Source: Alkalihalobacillus sp. BA299
Lineage (GTDB): Bacteria > Bacillota > Bacilli > Bacillales > Bacillaceae_F
Length of the DNA: 64,000 nucleotides
Direction of reading: 5' to 3'
Assembly: GCF_017745675.1 (NCBI RefSeq)
Contig: NZ_JAFLJM010000015.1
Span: 61,870 to 125,869 of the forward strand
Shown piece by piece: positions 1-11,073 of this stretch (the stretch's first letter is position 1; each line of letters opens with the position of its first letter). The position numbers and the translations under genes were made by a program. Under the pieces are notes generated by a model. That model saw nothing but the letters and a program-made list of their open reading frames with translations. It did no database searches and had not been told where the DNA came from.

Positions 1-2
1 GG

Positions 3-596
3 AGTACATTTTTAGGGCAGCGTCGAGGTGGAATGCCACAAATGGTAGGGGAGCATGTTCTAAAGCTGCATGGTATTGATCCACATAAGGACTTAAATTT
101 AATACAAAACATTGATTTTGGGAATATTCCTAGTGCATTTGCTTCAGGTACGGGAGATTTCGTCCAATTATTTGAACCGCAAGCAACAATGTTTGAAAGG
201 GAAGGGATTGGTCATGTCGTAAAATCTTTTGGAACGGAGTCTGGAACAGTTCCTTATACCGTGTTTATGGCAAAACAAAGCTATATTACAAAAAATGAAG
301 ATACAGTAGAACGGTTTACAAGGGCTCTATATCGAGCGCAGCAGTGGGTACAAAGTCAGCCAGTTGAAGAAGTTGCAATAGCGATTGAACCGTTTTTTGA
401 AGACACGTCACTTGAAATTATTGAGCAGGTGATTGATCGTTACAAGTCGCAAGGTTCTTACTCACCGACACCACTTCTCGGAGAAGATGCGTGGAACAAT
501 TTACAAGATATTATGGATAATGCTGGTGAGTTGCCAGAGCGTGTCGACTATGAACAGTTAGTTAACACAACGATTGCTAACCGAGTTTTACAATAA
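3..596 (+). CDS. ABC transporter substrate-binding protein, NMT1/SsuA-like (5' truncated by window edge)
   Basis: Only the C-terminal part, about 198 residues, lies in the window; the frame is already open at base 3, so the start lies outside. The first residues contain GQRRGGMPQMVG, a ligand-loop pattern typical of NMT1/ThiY/SsuA-type periplasmic-binding proteins, followed by a second-lobe alpha/beta fold. In a Gram-positive cell such a protein would be lipid-anchored outside the membrane and deliver ligand to the permease encoded downstream. An ATPase (681) and permease (1438) follow on the same strand, completing an importer. It resembles the Bacillus YtlA/YtlC/YtlD group, but the ligand (pyrimidine precursor, sulfonate or similar) cannot be told from sequence. 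Confidence 0.8.
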   Translation, partial: STFLGQRRGGMPQMVGEHVLKLHGIDPHKDLNLIQNIDFGNIPSAFASGTGDFVQLFEPQATMFEREGIGHVVKSFGTESGTVPYTVFMAKQSYITKNEDTVERFTRALYRAQQWVQSQPVEEVAIAIEPFFEDTSLEIIEQVIDRYKSQGSYSPTPLLGEDAWNNLQDIMDNAGELPERVDYEQLVNTTIANRVLQ

Positions 597-680
597 CTTC
601 CATTTCTCCGTATTACGATAAATGTGAGTAATACGGAGATTGGTTCGTTGTTTAAATATGAGATAGGCGGTGGATAACGT

Positions 681-1448
681 ATGGCTTATGTATCATTAAA
701 ACATATTGACCTTACGTATTTATCAAAAGAGAGAGCAACAACAGCGTTAGAAGGCATTAATCTTTCTATTGAAAAAGGAGAGTTTATTTCGATCATTGGA
801 CCAAGCGGCTGTGGAAAAACGACTCTTTTATCCATCATTGGAGGCATCTTAACCCCAACAGCAGGTGATGTTTCAATTGAAGGATTGTCTGTGACTGACC
901 AAAAAACAATTACTGGATATATGCTTCAGCAAGATTATTTATTTCCTTGGCTTACGATTGAGGAAAACATTATTATCGGATTAAAAATTATGGGAAAGCT
1001 CACTGATAAAACGCAGGACTATGCGTTGTCGCTTTTGGAGCAAATGGGTTTAGATGAGAAGCGAAAGGAATATCCCAGTCAACTTTCAGGTGGTATGAGA
1101 CAGCGTGTCGCACTCGTTCGGATGCTCGCGACTAAACCAAAAGTGATGTTATTAGATGAGCCTTTTTCAGCGCTTGATTATCAAACGAAATTGCGATTAG
1201 AGGATTTAGTATTTGAAACATTAAAGCAGCAAGGAAAAACAGCTGTCCTTGTCACACATGACATTGGGGAAGCCATTGCTATGAGCGACCGTATTGTTCT
1301 ACTGTCGGCTAAGCCAGGAAGAATTTATAAAATTTTTGAAGTGCCAGAGGAACTTCGTCTTTTACTTCCTTTTCAAGTAAGAAATGCCACGCAATATAAT
1401 GAACTCTTTCAATGTATATGGAAGGAGTTGGAAACAATTGAAACGTAA
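681..1448 (+). CDS. ABC transporter ATP-binding protein (nitrate/sulfonate/NMT1-type importer)
   Basis: This is a 255-residue nucleotide-binding subunit of an ABC importer. It has a Walker A motif [10 protein letters not shown] near residue 41, a Q-loop ([10 protein letters not shown]), the ABC signature LSGGMRQR near residue 136, a Walker [13 protein letters not shown] and the switch histidine in LVTHD. This is the normal size for SsuB/ThiZ-type ATPases. It would power uptake with the upstream binding protein and the downstream permease, whose TTG start overlaps its last codons, so the two are translationally coupled. The start follows a weak GGCGGTGG ribosome site. The family assignment is firm; the substrate is unknown. 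Confidence 0.92.
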   Translation: MAYVSLKHIDLTYLSKERATTALEGINLSIEKGEFISIIGPSGCGKTTLLSIIGGILTPTAGDVSIEGLSVTDQKTITGYMLQQDYLFPWLTIEENIIIGLKIMGKLTDKTQDYALSLLEQMGLDEKRKEYPSQLSGGMRQRVALVRMLATKPKVMLLDEPFSALDYQTKLRLEDLVFETLKQQGKTAVLVTHDIGEAIAMSDRIVLLSAKPGRIYKIFEVPEELRLLLPFQVRNATQYNELFQCIWKELETIET

Positions 1449-2238
1449 TATATCAAAGCTACACGAACAATTTTTACAGAAAAAAAAGAAAGAACGATTT
1501 CATGTTTTATTGTGTCAATTATTAATGGTTTTTGCATTTTTTACTTTATGGGAAATCGCATCGAGACTTCGCTGGATTGATCCCTTATTATTTAGTATGC
1601 CTTCGAGAATTGGAAAATTGTTTGTTGCGCGTATCTCGGATGGGAGCTTGTTCCTCCATACATCTGTTACTTTATTTGAGACAATATTAGGCTTTTTATT
1701 AGGAACAATTTTTGGAACATTACTTGCTGCGATTCTTTGGTGGTCTCCATTTGTATCAAGAGTGCTTGATCCTTTTTTAGTCGTATTAAATTCTATGCCC
1801 AAAATTGCGCTCGGTCCGATTTTGATAGTTGGTCTCGGCCCTAGTTTTGCCTCGATTGTTGCAATGGGAATACTCATTTCTCTTATTATTACAACGATTG
1901 TCGTCTACACAGCATTCAAAGAAGTCGACAGTAATTACGTAAAAGTAATGCAGACATTCGGAGCATCGAAACCACAGATTTTCAAAACTGTTATTTTACC
2001 AGCTTCCTTCCCTACTATCATTTCGACGTTAAAAGTGAATGTCGGTCTAGCATGGGTAGGAGTTATAGTCGGTGAGTTTTTAGTGTCAAAGCAAGGACTA
2101 GGATATCTTATTATTTATGGCTTCCAAGTATTTAATTTCACGCTTGTCTTAATGAGTTTGTTCGTTATCGCCATTTTAGCTACAGTTATGTATCAACTAG
2201 TCGAATTAATTGAAAAAAAGCTAATAAAACATCATTAA
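1438..2238 (+). CDS. ABC transporter permease (SsuC/ThiX-like)
   Basis: Membrane subunit of the importer, 266 residues, with about six hydrophobic segments and the cytoplasmic EAA-type loop ([17 protein letters not shown]) that docks on the ATPase. I place the start at the TTG at 1438 because GGAAGGAG lies at 1421-1428, the right distance upstream. The in-frame ATG at 1384 lies deep inside the ATPase gene and has no ribosome site. The gene overlaps the ATPase stop by 11 bases. An intrinsic terminator follows directly, so the operon ends here. Confidence 0.88.
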   Translation: MKRNISKLHEQFLQKKKKERFHVLLCQLLMVFAFFTLWEIASRLRWIDPLLFSMPSRIGKLFVARISDGSLFLHTSVTLFETILGFLLGTIFGTLLAAILWWSPFVSRVLDPFLVVLNSMPKIALGPILIVGLGPSFASIVAMGILISLIITTIVVYTAFKEVDSNYVKVMQTFGASKPQIFKTVILPASFPTIISTLKVNVGLAWVGVIVGEFLVSKQGLGYLIIYGFQVFNFTLVLMSLFVIAILATVMYQLVELIEKKLIKHH

Positions 2239-2246
2239 TTAAAATT

Positions 2247-2290
2247 AAAGAAGGCATCGACCAATTTTGTTGTCAATGCCTTCTTTATGA
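2247..2290 (+). terminator. Intrinsic terminator between convergent genes
   Basis: An 11-bp perfect stem (2247-2257 with 2276-2286) has a T-rich right arm. It sits between the ABC permease and the opposite-strand hypothetical gene ending at 2295, so it may serve both strands. Confidence 0.75.
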
Positions 2291-2294
2291 TGAT

Positions 2295-2816
2295 TTAACG
2301 TCGACTTCGTTCTTCATCAAATAAATCTTTATTATTTTGAGTTCGTTGGATGAGTTGGTTTCGGTCAAAATCCCCTAAAGGTGCTTCAGGATCAACATGA
2401 ATAAACTCCTCATTTCTATTATATTTAGAATGTTTTTGTTTTCCTAATGATTTATAGCTAATATGAACTTCTTCTAGATATTCAGGTATATCTTCTACTG
2501 AAGATGACAGCTTCATGCTGAAGAGCCAAGTTTCGAGTTTATAAGTTCCTCTTGCAGTAATTTGACACAGGTCTTCAAGAGATTGAACCAATTCACTTAA
2601 GCAATCTAATCCGTTCCTTAGCATCACAATACCTTTTTCTTTAGCTTTTTGAAGGGAGTGTTCCAACCTATACCAATTATCTTGATAGTGAAATTCAATA
2701 AAACAACTATTGCGATCCCAATTGTAATTGAAATCTTCAATCTTTAAGCGCTTCATTACCGAAATAAGCTTTCTTTCACATATATGCTGCTCTTTATGAG
2801 GCATCCATTTGAACAT
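2295..2816 (-). CDS. Hypothetical protein, 173 aa
   Basis: I do not recognise this family. The protein is soluble, rich in charged residues and aromatic in its first third (KWMPHK, NYNWDRN, YQDNWYRLEH). It has a helical middle (ELVQSLEDLCQITARGTYK) and a polar, Asn/Asp/Arg-rich tail. No transmembrane segment or signal peptide is visible. I place the start at the ATG at 2816 because GGAAGG lies 8 bases upstream. A GTG three codons earlier, at 2825, overlaps that ribosome site. The gene is monocistronic and convergent with the ABC importer. Confidence 0.65.
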   Translation of the reverse strand: MFKWMPHKEQHICERKLISVMKRLKIEDFNYNWDRNSCFIEFHYQDNWYRLEHSLQKAKEKGIVMLRNGLDCLSELVQSLEDLCQITARGTYKLETWLFSMKLSSSVEDIPEYLEEVHISYKSLGKQKHSKYNRNEEFIHVDPEAPLGDFDRNQLIQRTQNNKDLFDEERSRR

Positions 2817-2976
2817 ACCATACACCTTCCTTGTTTGAGGATTGTATTGTAATCGTGGTTCCTATATACATGTCTTCTACAAAATAATTGAATTTCCTGT
2901 TATGACCATTTTACATTTATCGACAATATTTGGTGGCATAGGAAAGTTGTTTTGTACATTTCTTTTTATAAAATCT

Positions 2977-2996
2977 TTGGAATGGGAATATTCCAA
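2977..2996. promoter_or_regulatory. Inverted repeat upstream of gltA, possible operator
   Basis: TTGGAAT and ATTCCAA (2977-2983 and 2990-2996) form a perfect 7-bp inverted repeat with a 6-base spacer, about 150 bases before the gltA start. The spacing suits a dimeric regulator such as a GltC- or TnrA-type protein, but the sequence is not a textbook site for either. Confidence 0.35.
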
Positions 2997-3079
2997 TGAA
3001 AATTTAACCAACTTATAACATAAATAGGTTTTTTCACTTGAAGAAAGTTTAACTTTTTTAAAGGATTAAAGAGTATAAG

Positions 3080-3125
3080 AAAAAACACTGATTATCGCTA
3101 TGGTTGCGGCAAATCGTGTTTTTCT
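3080..3125 (+). promoter_or_regulatory. Leader hairpin immediately before the gltA ribosome site
   Basis: AACAC-T-GATT pairs with AATC-GTGTT (about 3084-3093 with 3112-3120). It is flanked by an A-run on the left and a T-run on the right that extend the stem. The structure ends about 5 bases before the gltA ribosome site AAGGAAGG, so it could act as an attenuator-like terminator or affect translation. No peptide or ligand domain that would identify the mechanism is visible. Confidence 0.4.
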
Positions 3126-3143
3126 AAGAAGGAAGGTTTTGGT

Positions 3144-6100
3144 ATGAAACAAAATCATCAGTATCCTCCAGCACAAGGTTTATATGACCCTTCATATGAA
3201 CATGAAGCATGTGGTATTGGACTAATTGCTAATATTAAAGGAAGAAAAACACATGAAATCGTACAATCCGCAGTAAAAATCCTTTGTAATCTTGAACATC
3301 GTGGTGGACAAGGGGCAGACACAAGTACTGGAGATGGAGCAGGAATTATGACCCAAATTCCTCATAAGTTCTTTAAACGAGAATGTGAAAAGGAAGACAT
3401 CGATCTCCCAGATCCTGGACAATATGGGGTTGGTATGATCTTTTTGTCTCCAGATCCGAAAATAAGAAAAAACACTCAAAAAAGGCTTGGGCAAATTGTA
3501 GAGGAAGAGGGACAAAAGGTGCTTGGATGGAGAACAGTCCCTCTTAATGATGCGTTTCTTGGCAAACAGGCAACTGAAACGAAGCCGATTATTCGACAAA
3601 TATTTATTGCACGGAGTCCAAACATTTCTGACATTATGGACTTTGAACGGAAGTTATATATCATTCGAAGAAGAGCAGAGAAAGAAATCCGTGGTGCAAA
3701 AGAGTCAGACTATTTTTATACTGCTAGTCTTTCAACAACTACTATTGTATATAAGGGCATGCTAATTCCGGAGCAGATTGATACATTTTATATTGATTTA
3801 AACAATCCTGATTATAAAACAGCAATGGCCCTTGTTCATTCGCGTTTTAGTACAAATACCTTTCCAAGCTGGGAAAGATCTCATCCAAATCGATATGTCA
3901 TCCATAATGGTGAATTTAATACGTTAAAAGGTAATGTAAACTGGATGCGTGCACGCGAAGTATTATGTGAATCAGAGTATTTTAGTGAAGAGGATTTAAA
4001 TAAGGTGCTTCCTGTGATAGATGAAGAAGGCAGCGATTCATCCATGTTTGATAATTGTTTTGAATTTTTAAGATTGTCTGGACGTTCCCTAGCGCATACT
4101 GCGATGATGATGATTCCTGAACCATGGATTAATGACGAAACAATGGATGAAAACAAGCGTAGCTTTTATGAGTATCATAGTTGTCTTATGGAACCATGGG
4201 ATGGTCCTGCGGCAGTTGTTTATACAGATGGTAAACAAATTGGAGCTTGTCTTGATCGGAATGGATTAAGACCTGCAAGGTATTACTTAACAAAGGATGA
4301 TCATATTATTTTTTCATCAGAGGTCGGTGTGCTTGATATTCCGCCTGAAGATATCGTTAGTAAGGAGCGTTTAGAGCCAGGAAAAATGCTGCTTGTAGAT
4401 TTAGAGGAAGGCCGTATTGTTCCTGATGAAGAAATAAAACAGCAAATTTCTACTGAAAAACCCTATCAAGATTGGCTTTCTCAACAATTATTGCATATAG
4501 ATGACCTTCCTGAAGTTACGGGGCATAAGGTCAATGAAGATCTAAATATCCAGGAACAACAACTGGCATTCGGTTACACAAACGAGGAAAGAGCAAAAGT
4601 TTTAAAGCCTATGGTGACAGATGGGATAGATCCAGTTGGATCAATGGGTAACGATACACCACTTGCTGTTCTTTCGAAAAAGCCACAGTTACTATACAAC
4701 TATTTTAAGCAATTATTTGCTCAGGTCACGAATCCGCCAATAGATGCTATTCGTGAAAAATTGGTAACTGATGTATCAACAACGATTGGAGCCGAAGGAA
4801 ATCTTGTCGATCCACAGCCTGAAAGCTGTCGAAGGATTCGTTTACACACCCCGATTTTATTTGATCATCAGTTTGAAAAGCTGGCTAATAATCCTTATGA
4901 AGATTTTAAAGTAGAACGGTTATCCATATTATTTGATATTGATGATGGAACGTTAAATCCAAAGGAGATTTTAGATCAACTTTTTCGAAAAGCTGATGAA
5001 GCAATTCAAAAAGGAGCAAAGTTAATTATTTTAACAGATCGTGGTGTGAACAAAGATAAAGCAGCTATTCCAGCATTACTTGCTGCATCAGGTCTACATC
5101 ATTATTTAATTAGAACCGGAACTCGGACAAAGGTCAGCATTATTGTAGAATCTGGAGAACCAAGAGTTGTTCACCATTTTGCCTGCCTACTTGGTTACGG
5201 GGTTGATGCGATTTATCCTTACCTTGCATATCAGATTTTACACCACATGATTAAGTACGATGAATTACATGACACTTCATATCAAGAGGCGGTCAGTCGC
5301 TATATTGAGGCTGCGACAAAAGGTGTCCTTAAAGTATTATCCAAAATGGGAATATCGACAATTCAAAGCTATAGAGGTGCGCAAATATTTGAAGCGATTG
5401 GAATTCATATAGATGTGATTGATAAATATTTTAGTCGAACAGCTTCACGGATAGGCGGCATTGATCTTGATATGATATTTAAAGAAGCCATATTGCGCCA
5501 TCATCGTGGGTTTAAGAGTAAAGTTAAATACCTTGAAGACGGGGACGAATTTCAATGGCGAAAAAATGGAGAAGATCATCAATACAATCCACACACGGTT
5601 CATTTATTACAACAGGCCTGTCGTACTGGTAATGAGGAGCTGTATAAACAATATTCTAAATTGTTGACTAATCATGATACGAATTTACAATCAATCCGTG
5701 GTTTACTAAAGTTTAAAGATGTTCAGAAGCCAGTTCCACTTGAAGAAGTTGAAGCCGTTGAGAGTATTTTTAAACGGTTTAAAACAGGAGCTATGTCGTA
5801 TGGATCAATCAGTGAGGAAGCACATGAAAGTCTAGCCATTGCTATGAATCGGATTGGTGGGAGAAGTAATTCAGGAGAAGGTGGCGAAAAGGTAGAACGA
5901 TTTTCACCAGATCCAAATAATGATTTGCGCAGAAGTGCAATTAAACAAGTTGCTTCGGGGCGTTTTGGTGTAAATAGTCACTATTTAGTTAATTCGGATG
6001 AAATCCAAATAAAAATTGCTCAAGGTGCAAAACCAGGTGAGGGTGGACATTTACCTGGGAAAAAGGTTTATCCATGGATTGCTGAAGTGAGAAGATCTAC

Positions 6101-7730
6101 ACCAGGGGTTGGGCTTATTTCACCACCTCCACATCATGATATTTATTCGATTGAAGATCTAGCTGAGTTAATTTTAAATTTAAAAAATGCTAATCCAACT
6201 GCAAGAATTAGTGTAAAGTTAGTTTCTGCTGTTGGAGTTGGTACAGTTGCTGCAGGTGTCGCAAAAGGACGAGCGGATCTTGTTTTAATCAGCGGATTTG
6301 ATGGCGGGACAGGTGCTGCGCCGAGAACAAGCATTACACATACTGGCTTGCCCTGGGAAATTGGTCTTGCAGAAACACATCAAACATTAATCTTAAATCA
6401 ATTGCGTAACCGAATTGTTGTCGAGGCAGACGGGAAAATGATGACAGGACGAGACGTTGTAATCGCTGCTTTACTAGGAGCGGAGGAGTTTGGTTTTGCA
6501 ACTGCTCCACTTGTAGTCCTTGGCTGTATTTATATGCGGGTTTGCCATTTAGATACATGTCCTGTTGGTGTTGCTACACAAAATCCTGAATTACGAAAAA
6601 AGTTCACTGGAGAACCTGAGCATATCGTTAATTTTATGACGTTTGTTGCAAACGAAGTTCGTGAAATTATGGCAGAGCTTGGATTTAGATCAATTAATGA
6701 AATGATTGGCCGTACCGATGTATTAGAGGTAAATAAGGCCATAGATCACTGGAAGACAAAAGGTATTGATTTAACACCCCTTTTTCATCAGCCTAATCTT
6801 CCAGAAAACACAAATGTATATGCAACGGAACAGCAGTATCATGGGATTGAAAAGTCTCTTGATAAACAAGAGTTAATTCCTTTGTGTGAACCAGCATTAG
6901 AAAATAAAGAACCAGTAAAAGCTTCTTTACCGATTTTAAATATTCATCGGTCGGTAGGGACTCTCCTTGGAAGTGAGATTTCCAAGAAATATGGGCTTGA
7001 TGGTTTACCTGAAGATACGATCAGGTTGAAATTTTCAGGTGCAGCTGGGCAAAGCTTTGGGGCATTTGTTCCTAAAGGAATGACGCTTCTTCTTGAAGGG
7101 GATACAAATGATTATGTTGGGAAAGGTTTATCAGGTGGGAAAATAATTGTTTATCCTCCACGCCATTCCACTTTCGTTCCAGAAAAAAATATTATAAGTG
7201 GTAACGTAGCCTTTTACGGTGCGACTGCAGGGGAAGGGTATATTCGTGGAGTTGCAGGCGAGCGTTTTTGTGTTCGAAATAGTGGAGCAAATGTAGTCGT
7301 TGAAGGTGTAGGTGATCATGGCTGTGAATATATGACAGGCGGTCGAGTCATTATTCTCGGGCCAACTGGAAGGAATTTTGCAGCTGGAATGTCAGGTGGA
7401 GTTGCTTATGTATTATGTAATGAAGGAGATAACTTTGAGAATAAATGTAACCAAGAAATGATCTCGCTAGAATCTTTAACAGATCAGGAGGAAGCTGAGG
7501 TCGTAAAATCATTAATCCAAAATCATGCGGATTATACAAACAGTACAGTAGCAAAGCGCATTCTGGATCATTGGGATGACTTTTTATTAAGATTCATAAA
7601 AGTTATTCCAAAAGATTATCGTGAAATGGAGCATTCAATCAGTCGTCATATGAGCTCAGGATTAACTCGTAAAGAAGCATCGATACAAGCATTTGAAGAG
7701 GCTAAAATTGCCGTAAATGAGCGGAAATAA
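3144..7730 (+). CDS. gltA: Glutamate synthase (NADPH) large subunit
   Basis: GOGAT alpha subunit, 1528 residues, the usual length. It takes the amide of glutamine and, with gltB, reduces 2-oxoglutarate to give two glutamates in the cytosol. The N-terminal class II amidotransferase domain carries the nucleophile in EACGIGL (Cys23), so about 22 residues must be removed to expose it. Later come the FMN/synthase domain and the iron-sulfur ligands [15 protein letters not shown] near residue 1127 (3Fe-4S). A glycine-rich beta-helix (GGRVIILG) lies at the C-terminal end. The start ATG follows AAGGAAGG. The adjacent gltB confirms the operon. The leader holds an inverted repeat and a hairpin that may mediate nitrogen/carbon control. 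Confidence 0.98.
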   Translation: MKQNHQYPPAQGLYDPSYEHEACGIGLIANIKGRKTHEIVQSAVKILCNLEHRGGQGADTSTGDGAGIMTQIPHKFFKRECEKEDIDLPDPGQYGVGMIFLSPDPKIRKNTQKRLGQIVEEEGQKVLGWRTVPLNDAFLGKQATETKPIIRQIFIARSPNISDIMDFERKLYIIRRRAEKEIRGAKESDYFYTASLSTTTIVYKGMLIPEQIDTFYIDLNNPDYKTAMALVHSRFSTNTFPSWERSHPNRYVIHNGEFNTLKGNVNWMRAREVLCESEYFSEEDLNKVLPVIDEEGSDSSMFDNCFEFLRLSGRSLAHTAMMMIPEPWINDETMDENKRSFYEYHSCLMEPWDGPAAVVYTDGKQIGACLDRNGLRPARYYLTKDDHIIFSSEVGVLDIPPEDIVSKERLEPGKMLLVDLEEGRIVPDEEIKQQISTEKPYQDWLSQQLLHIDDLPEVTGHKVNEDLNIQEQQLAFGYTNEERAKVLKPMVTDGIDPVGSMGNDTPLAVLSKKPQLLYNYFKQLFAQVTNPPIDAIREKLVTDVSTTIGAEGNLVDPQPESCRRIRLHTPILFDHQFEKLANNPYEDFKVERLSILFDIDDGTLNPKEILDQLFRKADEAIQKGAKLIILTDRGVNKDKAAIPALLAASGLHHYLIRTGTRTKVSIIVESGEPRVVHHFACLLGYGVDAIYPYLAYQILHHMIKYDELHDTSYQEAVSRYIEAATKGVLKVLSKMGISTIQSYRGAQIFEAIGIHIDVIDKYFSRTASRIGGIDLDMIFKEAILRHHRGFKSKVKYLEDGDEFQWRKNGEDHQYNPHTVHLLQQACRTGNEELYKQYSKLLTNHDTNLQSIRGLLKFKDVQKPVPLEEVEAVESIFKRFKTGAMSYGSISEEAHESLAIAMNRIGGRSNSGEGGEKVERFSPDPNNDLRRSAIKQVASGRFGVNSHYLVNSDEIQIKIAQGAKPGEGGHLPGKKVYPWIAEVRRSTPGVGLISPPPHHDIYSIEDLAELILNLKNANPTARISVKLVSAVGVGTVAAGVAKGRADLVLISGFDGGTGAAPRTSITHTGLPWEIGLAETHQTLILNQLRNRIVVEADGKMMTGRDVVIAALLGAEEFGFATAPLVVLGCIYMRVCHLDTCPVGVATQNPELRKKFTGEPEHIVNFMTFVANEVREIMAELGFRSINEMIGRTDVLEVNKAIDHWKTKGIDLTPLFHQPNLPENTNVYATEQQYHGIEKSLDKQELIPLCEPALENKEPVKASLPILNIHRSVGTLLGSEISKKYGLDGLPEDTIRLKFSGAAGQSFGAFVPKGMTLLLEGDTNDYVGKGLSGGKIIVYPPRHSTFVPEKNIISGNVAFYGATAGEGYIRGVAGERFCVRNSGANVVVEGVGDHGCEYMTGGRVIILGPTGRNFAAGMSGGVAYVLCNEGDNFENKCNQEMISLESLTDQEEAEVVKSLIQNHADYTNSTVAKRILDHWDDFLLRFIKVIPKDYREMEHSISRHMSSGLTRKEASIQAFEEAKIAVNERK

Positions 7731-7752
7731 AAGAAAAAAAGGAGGGAAAACC

Positions 7753-9237
7753 TTGGGAAAAATTACTGGGTTTATGGAATATGACCGTAAACCGTGGCCA
7801 GAGCGTGACCCAAGGGGTCGTATAAAAGATTGGAACGATTATACGATCCCGCTAGATGAAAATGAGCTTAAACATCAAGCAGCACGCTGCATGGATTGCG
7901 GAATACCGACCTGTCATATGGGTACAGAATTAAATGGGTTAACATCGGGATGTCCCGTTTATCATTTAATTCCCGAATGGAATGATCTAGTCTACGAAGA
8001 TCAATGGAAGGAAGCTTTAGATCGTGAATTAAAAATGAATAACTTTCCTGAATTTACAGGGATCGCTTGTCCTGCGCCATGTGAAGGCGCGTGTGTTTTA
8101 GGGATTAATGAACCACCTGTTGCTATTCGGACTATTGAGCGAGCAATTATTGAAAAAGGGTTTGAAGAAGGGTGGGTTACTCCTAACCCACCTAAACAAC
8201 GAACAGGAAAACATGTAGCGATCGTTGGTTCGGGTCCAGCAGGTTTGGCCTGTGCTGATCAATTGAACAAGGTTGGCCATCACGTTACTGTATTTGAGCG
8301 AGATGATCGTCCTGGTGGTTTACTTACTTACGGGATACCTGAAATGAAGCTTCCATATTCGATTGTAGATAGACGAATTTCTATATTGAAAGAAGAAGGA
8401 ATTACCTTTACGGTAAGTACAGAAATAGGAACGGACTATCCATTTGATCAACTGAAAGAGGATTTTGATGCAGTCGTCCTTTGTTGCGGAGCTACTGAGC
8501 CCCGCCCTGTACAAGCAGAAGGAGAAAATTTAAAAGGAATCCATTATGCAATGGACTTTTTACATGCGAATACGAAAAGCTTACTCAATTCTGAGCATCA
8601 AGACGGCAATTATATATCAGCGAAAGATAAAGATGTTATTGTCATTGGTGGAGGGGATACTGGGACGGACTGTATTGCTACCTCGATGAGACATCAATGT
8701 AGGAGTTTAGTTCAATTCGATATTTATCCGAAAAAATCAGAAACAAGACAAGACGATAATCCATGGCCAGAGTGGCCGATTATTCATCGGATGGAATATG
8801 GTCATAAGGAAGCAGCTGCAGTTTTCGGAGAGGAACCGAAAGCCTATGCCGTAATGACAAAGAAGTTTGTCGGTGATCATGAGGGTCATGTAAAAGAGGT
8901 GCATACCGTTAATGTTAAAACATACATTGACGAAAATGGAAATAAACAGCGAAAAGAAATTCCTGGTACTGAAAAGGTTTGGCCAGCTCAGCTCGTCCTT
9001 CTTGCAATTGGATTCACTGGACCTGAAAAGAACATTTTGCAAAAATTTGGCGTTGAAGCAGATCAATTTTCTAATGCTAAAGCACAATATGGGGAATTCA
9101 AGACCAATATTGAGGGAGTGTTTGCTGCAGGTGATGTACGACGAGGACAAAGTTTAATCGTATGGGCAATAAATGAGGGACGCGGAGCAGCGAGAGAATG
9201 TGACCGTTACTTAATGGGGGAAACGGACTTACCCTAA
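7753..9237 (+). CDS. gltB: Glutamate synthase small subunit
   Basis: GOGAT beta subunit, 494 residues, which passes NADPH electrons through FAD and Fe-S clusters to GltA. Cysteine clusters [12 protein letters not shown] and [11 protein letters not shown] bind two 4Fe-4S centres. [10 protein letters not shown] is the FAD dinucleotide fold and GGGDTGTDC the NADPH fold. I choose the TTG at 7753, giving [12 protein letters not shown] as in the family, because AAAGGAGGG precedes it by about 6 bases. The upstream ATG at 7717 lies inside gltA without a ribosome site. A terminator follows. Confidence 0.97.
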   Translation: MGKITGFMEYDRKPWPERDPRGRIKDWNDYTIPLDENELKHQAARCMDCGIPTCHMGTELNGLTSGCPVYHLIPEWNDLVYEDQWKEALDRELKMNNFPEFTGIACPAPCEGACVLGINEPPVAIRTIERAIIEKGFEEGWVTPNPPKQRTGKHVAIVGSGPAGLACADQLNKVGHHVTVFERDDRPGGLLTYGIPEMKLPYSIVDRRISILKEEGITFTVSTEIGTDYPFDQLKEDFDAVVLCCGATEPRPVQAEGENLKGIHYAMDFLHANTKSLLNSEHQDGNYISAKDKDVIVIGGGDTGTDCIATSMRHQCRSLVQFDIYPKKSETRQDDNPWPEWPIIHRMEYGHKEAAAVFGEEPKAYAVMTKKFVGDHEGHVKEVHTVNVKTYIDENGNKQRKEIPGTEKVWPAQLVLLAIGFTGPEKNILQKFGVEADQFSNAKAQYGEFKTNIEGVFAAGDVRRGQSLIVWAINEGRGAARECDRYLMGETDLP

Positions 9238-9259
9238 TCTCGTCCTTGCTTAATAATTT

Positions 9260-9288
9260 GGGAGGCCTTGGCTTCCCTTATTTTTTTG
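9260..9288 (+). terminator. Terminator of the gltAB operon
   Basis: GGGAGGC and GCTTCCC form a 7-bp stem (one G-T pair) around a CTTG tetraloop, followed by a T-run (9278-9288). Confidence 0.85.
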
Positions 9289-9358
9289 GTTTATAAAACA
9301 AATAGAGCAATGCACATACTATAGAAACCAACGCTTATAAAAGAAAAGGGGATCACAT

Positions 9359-10926
9359 GTGCATGAATTTAATGAAATCTTTATTCAGATCTTAATATTA
9401 CTCGCTATCGGTGTTGGCGTGTCAATGATTTCGAACGTCTTTAAACAACCGTATAGTGTAGCCTTAGTCGTCGTTGGGGTCATTATAGGTACTTTACAAT
9501 TACCTGTGCTTGACCATGCGAAAGAATTTATTACACATTCAACCGTTTTTCAAGTCGTTGTCATTTCTATTTTTTTACCTACTTTATTAGGGGAAGCAAC
9601 GTTAAAGTTAAAGTTTACAGAAGTAGGGAAACATAAGCTCCCAATTTTATCTCTTGCGCTTGGCGGGACATTTGTTTCATTCCTACTTATTGGTATTGCA
9701 GTGTATTTCCTTTTGGAATTACCGCTACCCGTTGCTTTTACCTTTGCAGCATTAATGAGCGCTACCGATCCAATTAGCGTATTGTCGATTTTTAAAAGAT
9801 TAGGGGTTCCTAAAAAGCTCACAACCGTCATCGAAGGAGAATCGTTAATAAATGATGAATAGCTGTCGTTTTATTTATGATTGCCTCCACCTATTTATTA
9901 TCGTATATGGAAATGGGCTGGGTTGGCCTTGGCAGTGGTATCGTTTTATTTTTCAAATTTGCATTAGGCGGTCTCATTGTCGGTGCGGCATTTGGATTGA
10001 TTGCATCCTATATCATTAAAACGATTGATGATTATCCTTTTGAAATTACGATCTCATTACTCGTTTTTTTTGGAAGCTTCTTTACAGCTGAACTTATTCA
10101 TGTTAGTGGGGTGATTTCGGTTGTCACAGCTGGGTTGATTTTTGGAAATTTTGGTGGTGCCATTGGCATGAGTGATGTTACAAAATTAAATATTAATAGC
10201 TTTTGGGAAGTAATAGCATTTATTGCCAATTCACTTATTTTCTTAATGGTTGGTCTAGAGGTTAATCGTATTGATTTAACAGGTAAATGGGGAATGATTC
10301 TAATAGCGATTATAATCGTTATTTTATCGAGGAGTATTTCCGTATATGCTAGTTTGCTTTTAGTAAAAACCGTTCCTCTGAAATATAAACATATTTTAAA
10401 TTGGGGAGGATTAAAAGGGAGTTTATCAATTGCTTTAGCATTGAGTTTACCTTATGACTTTACAGGGAGGGATGATGTATTAGTCCTTGCTTTAAGTGTT
10501 GTCCTGTTTTCCTTAATCGGTCAAGGCTTAACGATTAAACCGCTCATCATGAAACTCGGAATAATTAGCAATGATGAAAGAATTATTGAGTATGAAACGA
10601 TGATTGCGCAAATGTATCGTTACCAAAAAGCAATCGCCTCATGGGGGGAAATGAAGGAGAATTCATTTTTATCTGATCAGGTATACATGGAGTTAAAAAA
10701 TAAATACGAAACTAAAAGAGATGAACTGCAAAAACAACTTGAATATCTATATGAACAATGCCCAGAAATTAAAGAAAGCCAAGTTAGACGTGCTGAGCGA
10801 AATTCCTTGTATACAGAATATCAAGCGATTAAGGATTTAATAAATCGAGAAATTATTTCAGGCTCTGTTGGTAAAAAACATAAACAAGAGTTAATCGATA
10901 AAATAGAAGACATTGAATCGTATTAA
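9359..10926 (+). pseudogene. CPA1-family Na+/H+ (cation/proton) antiporter, frameshifted
   Basis: The first frame (9359-9862) encodes an N-terminal half with about five membrane segments and the motif ATDPISVLSIFKRLG, then ...GESLINDE and stops at TAG 9860. The second frame (9877-10926) carries on with the remaining helices, GLEVNRID, the late motif NWGGLKGSLSIALALSLP and a ~110-residue charged cytoplasmic tail. Adding one G near 9855 (GATGAATAG to GATGGAATAG) restores NDGIAVVLFMIAS, the continuous family sequence. So a single-base deletion splits an otherwise intact gene of about 520 residues. The GTG start follows AAAAGGGG. When intact it would exchange sodium or potassium for protons across the membrane. 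A real pseudogene or a sequencing indel are equally possible. Confidence 0.85.
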
Positions 10927-11073
10927 AAGGAGAGATAATGATTTACGAAAATATCATAAAAAAAATTTATGAACTACCTTTAAAATATATATTTTTTATT
11001 TTTTGAAGGCTGAGATATACTAAATTTAATTAAAAATTTAAAATTATCAAAAAAAGGAGGTGAAAGTTAGCTG

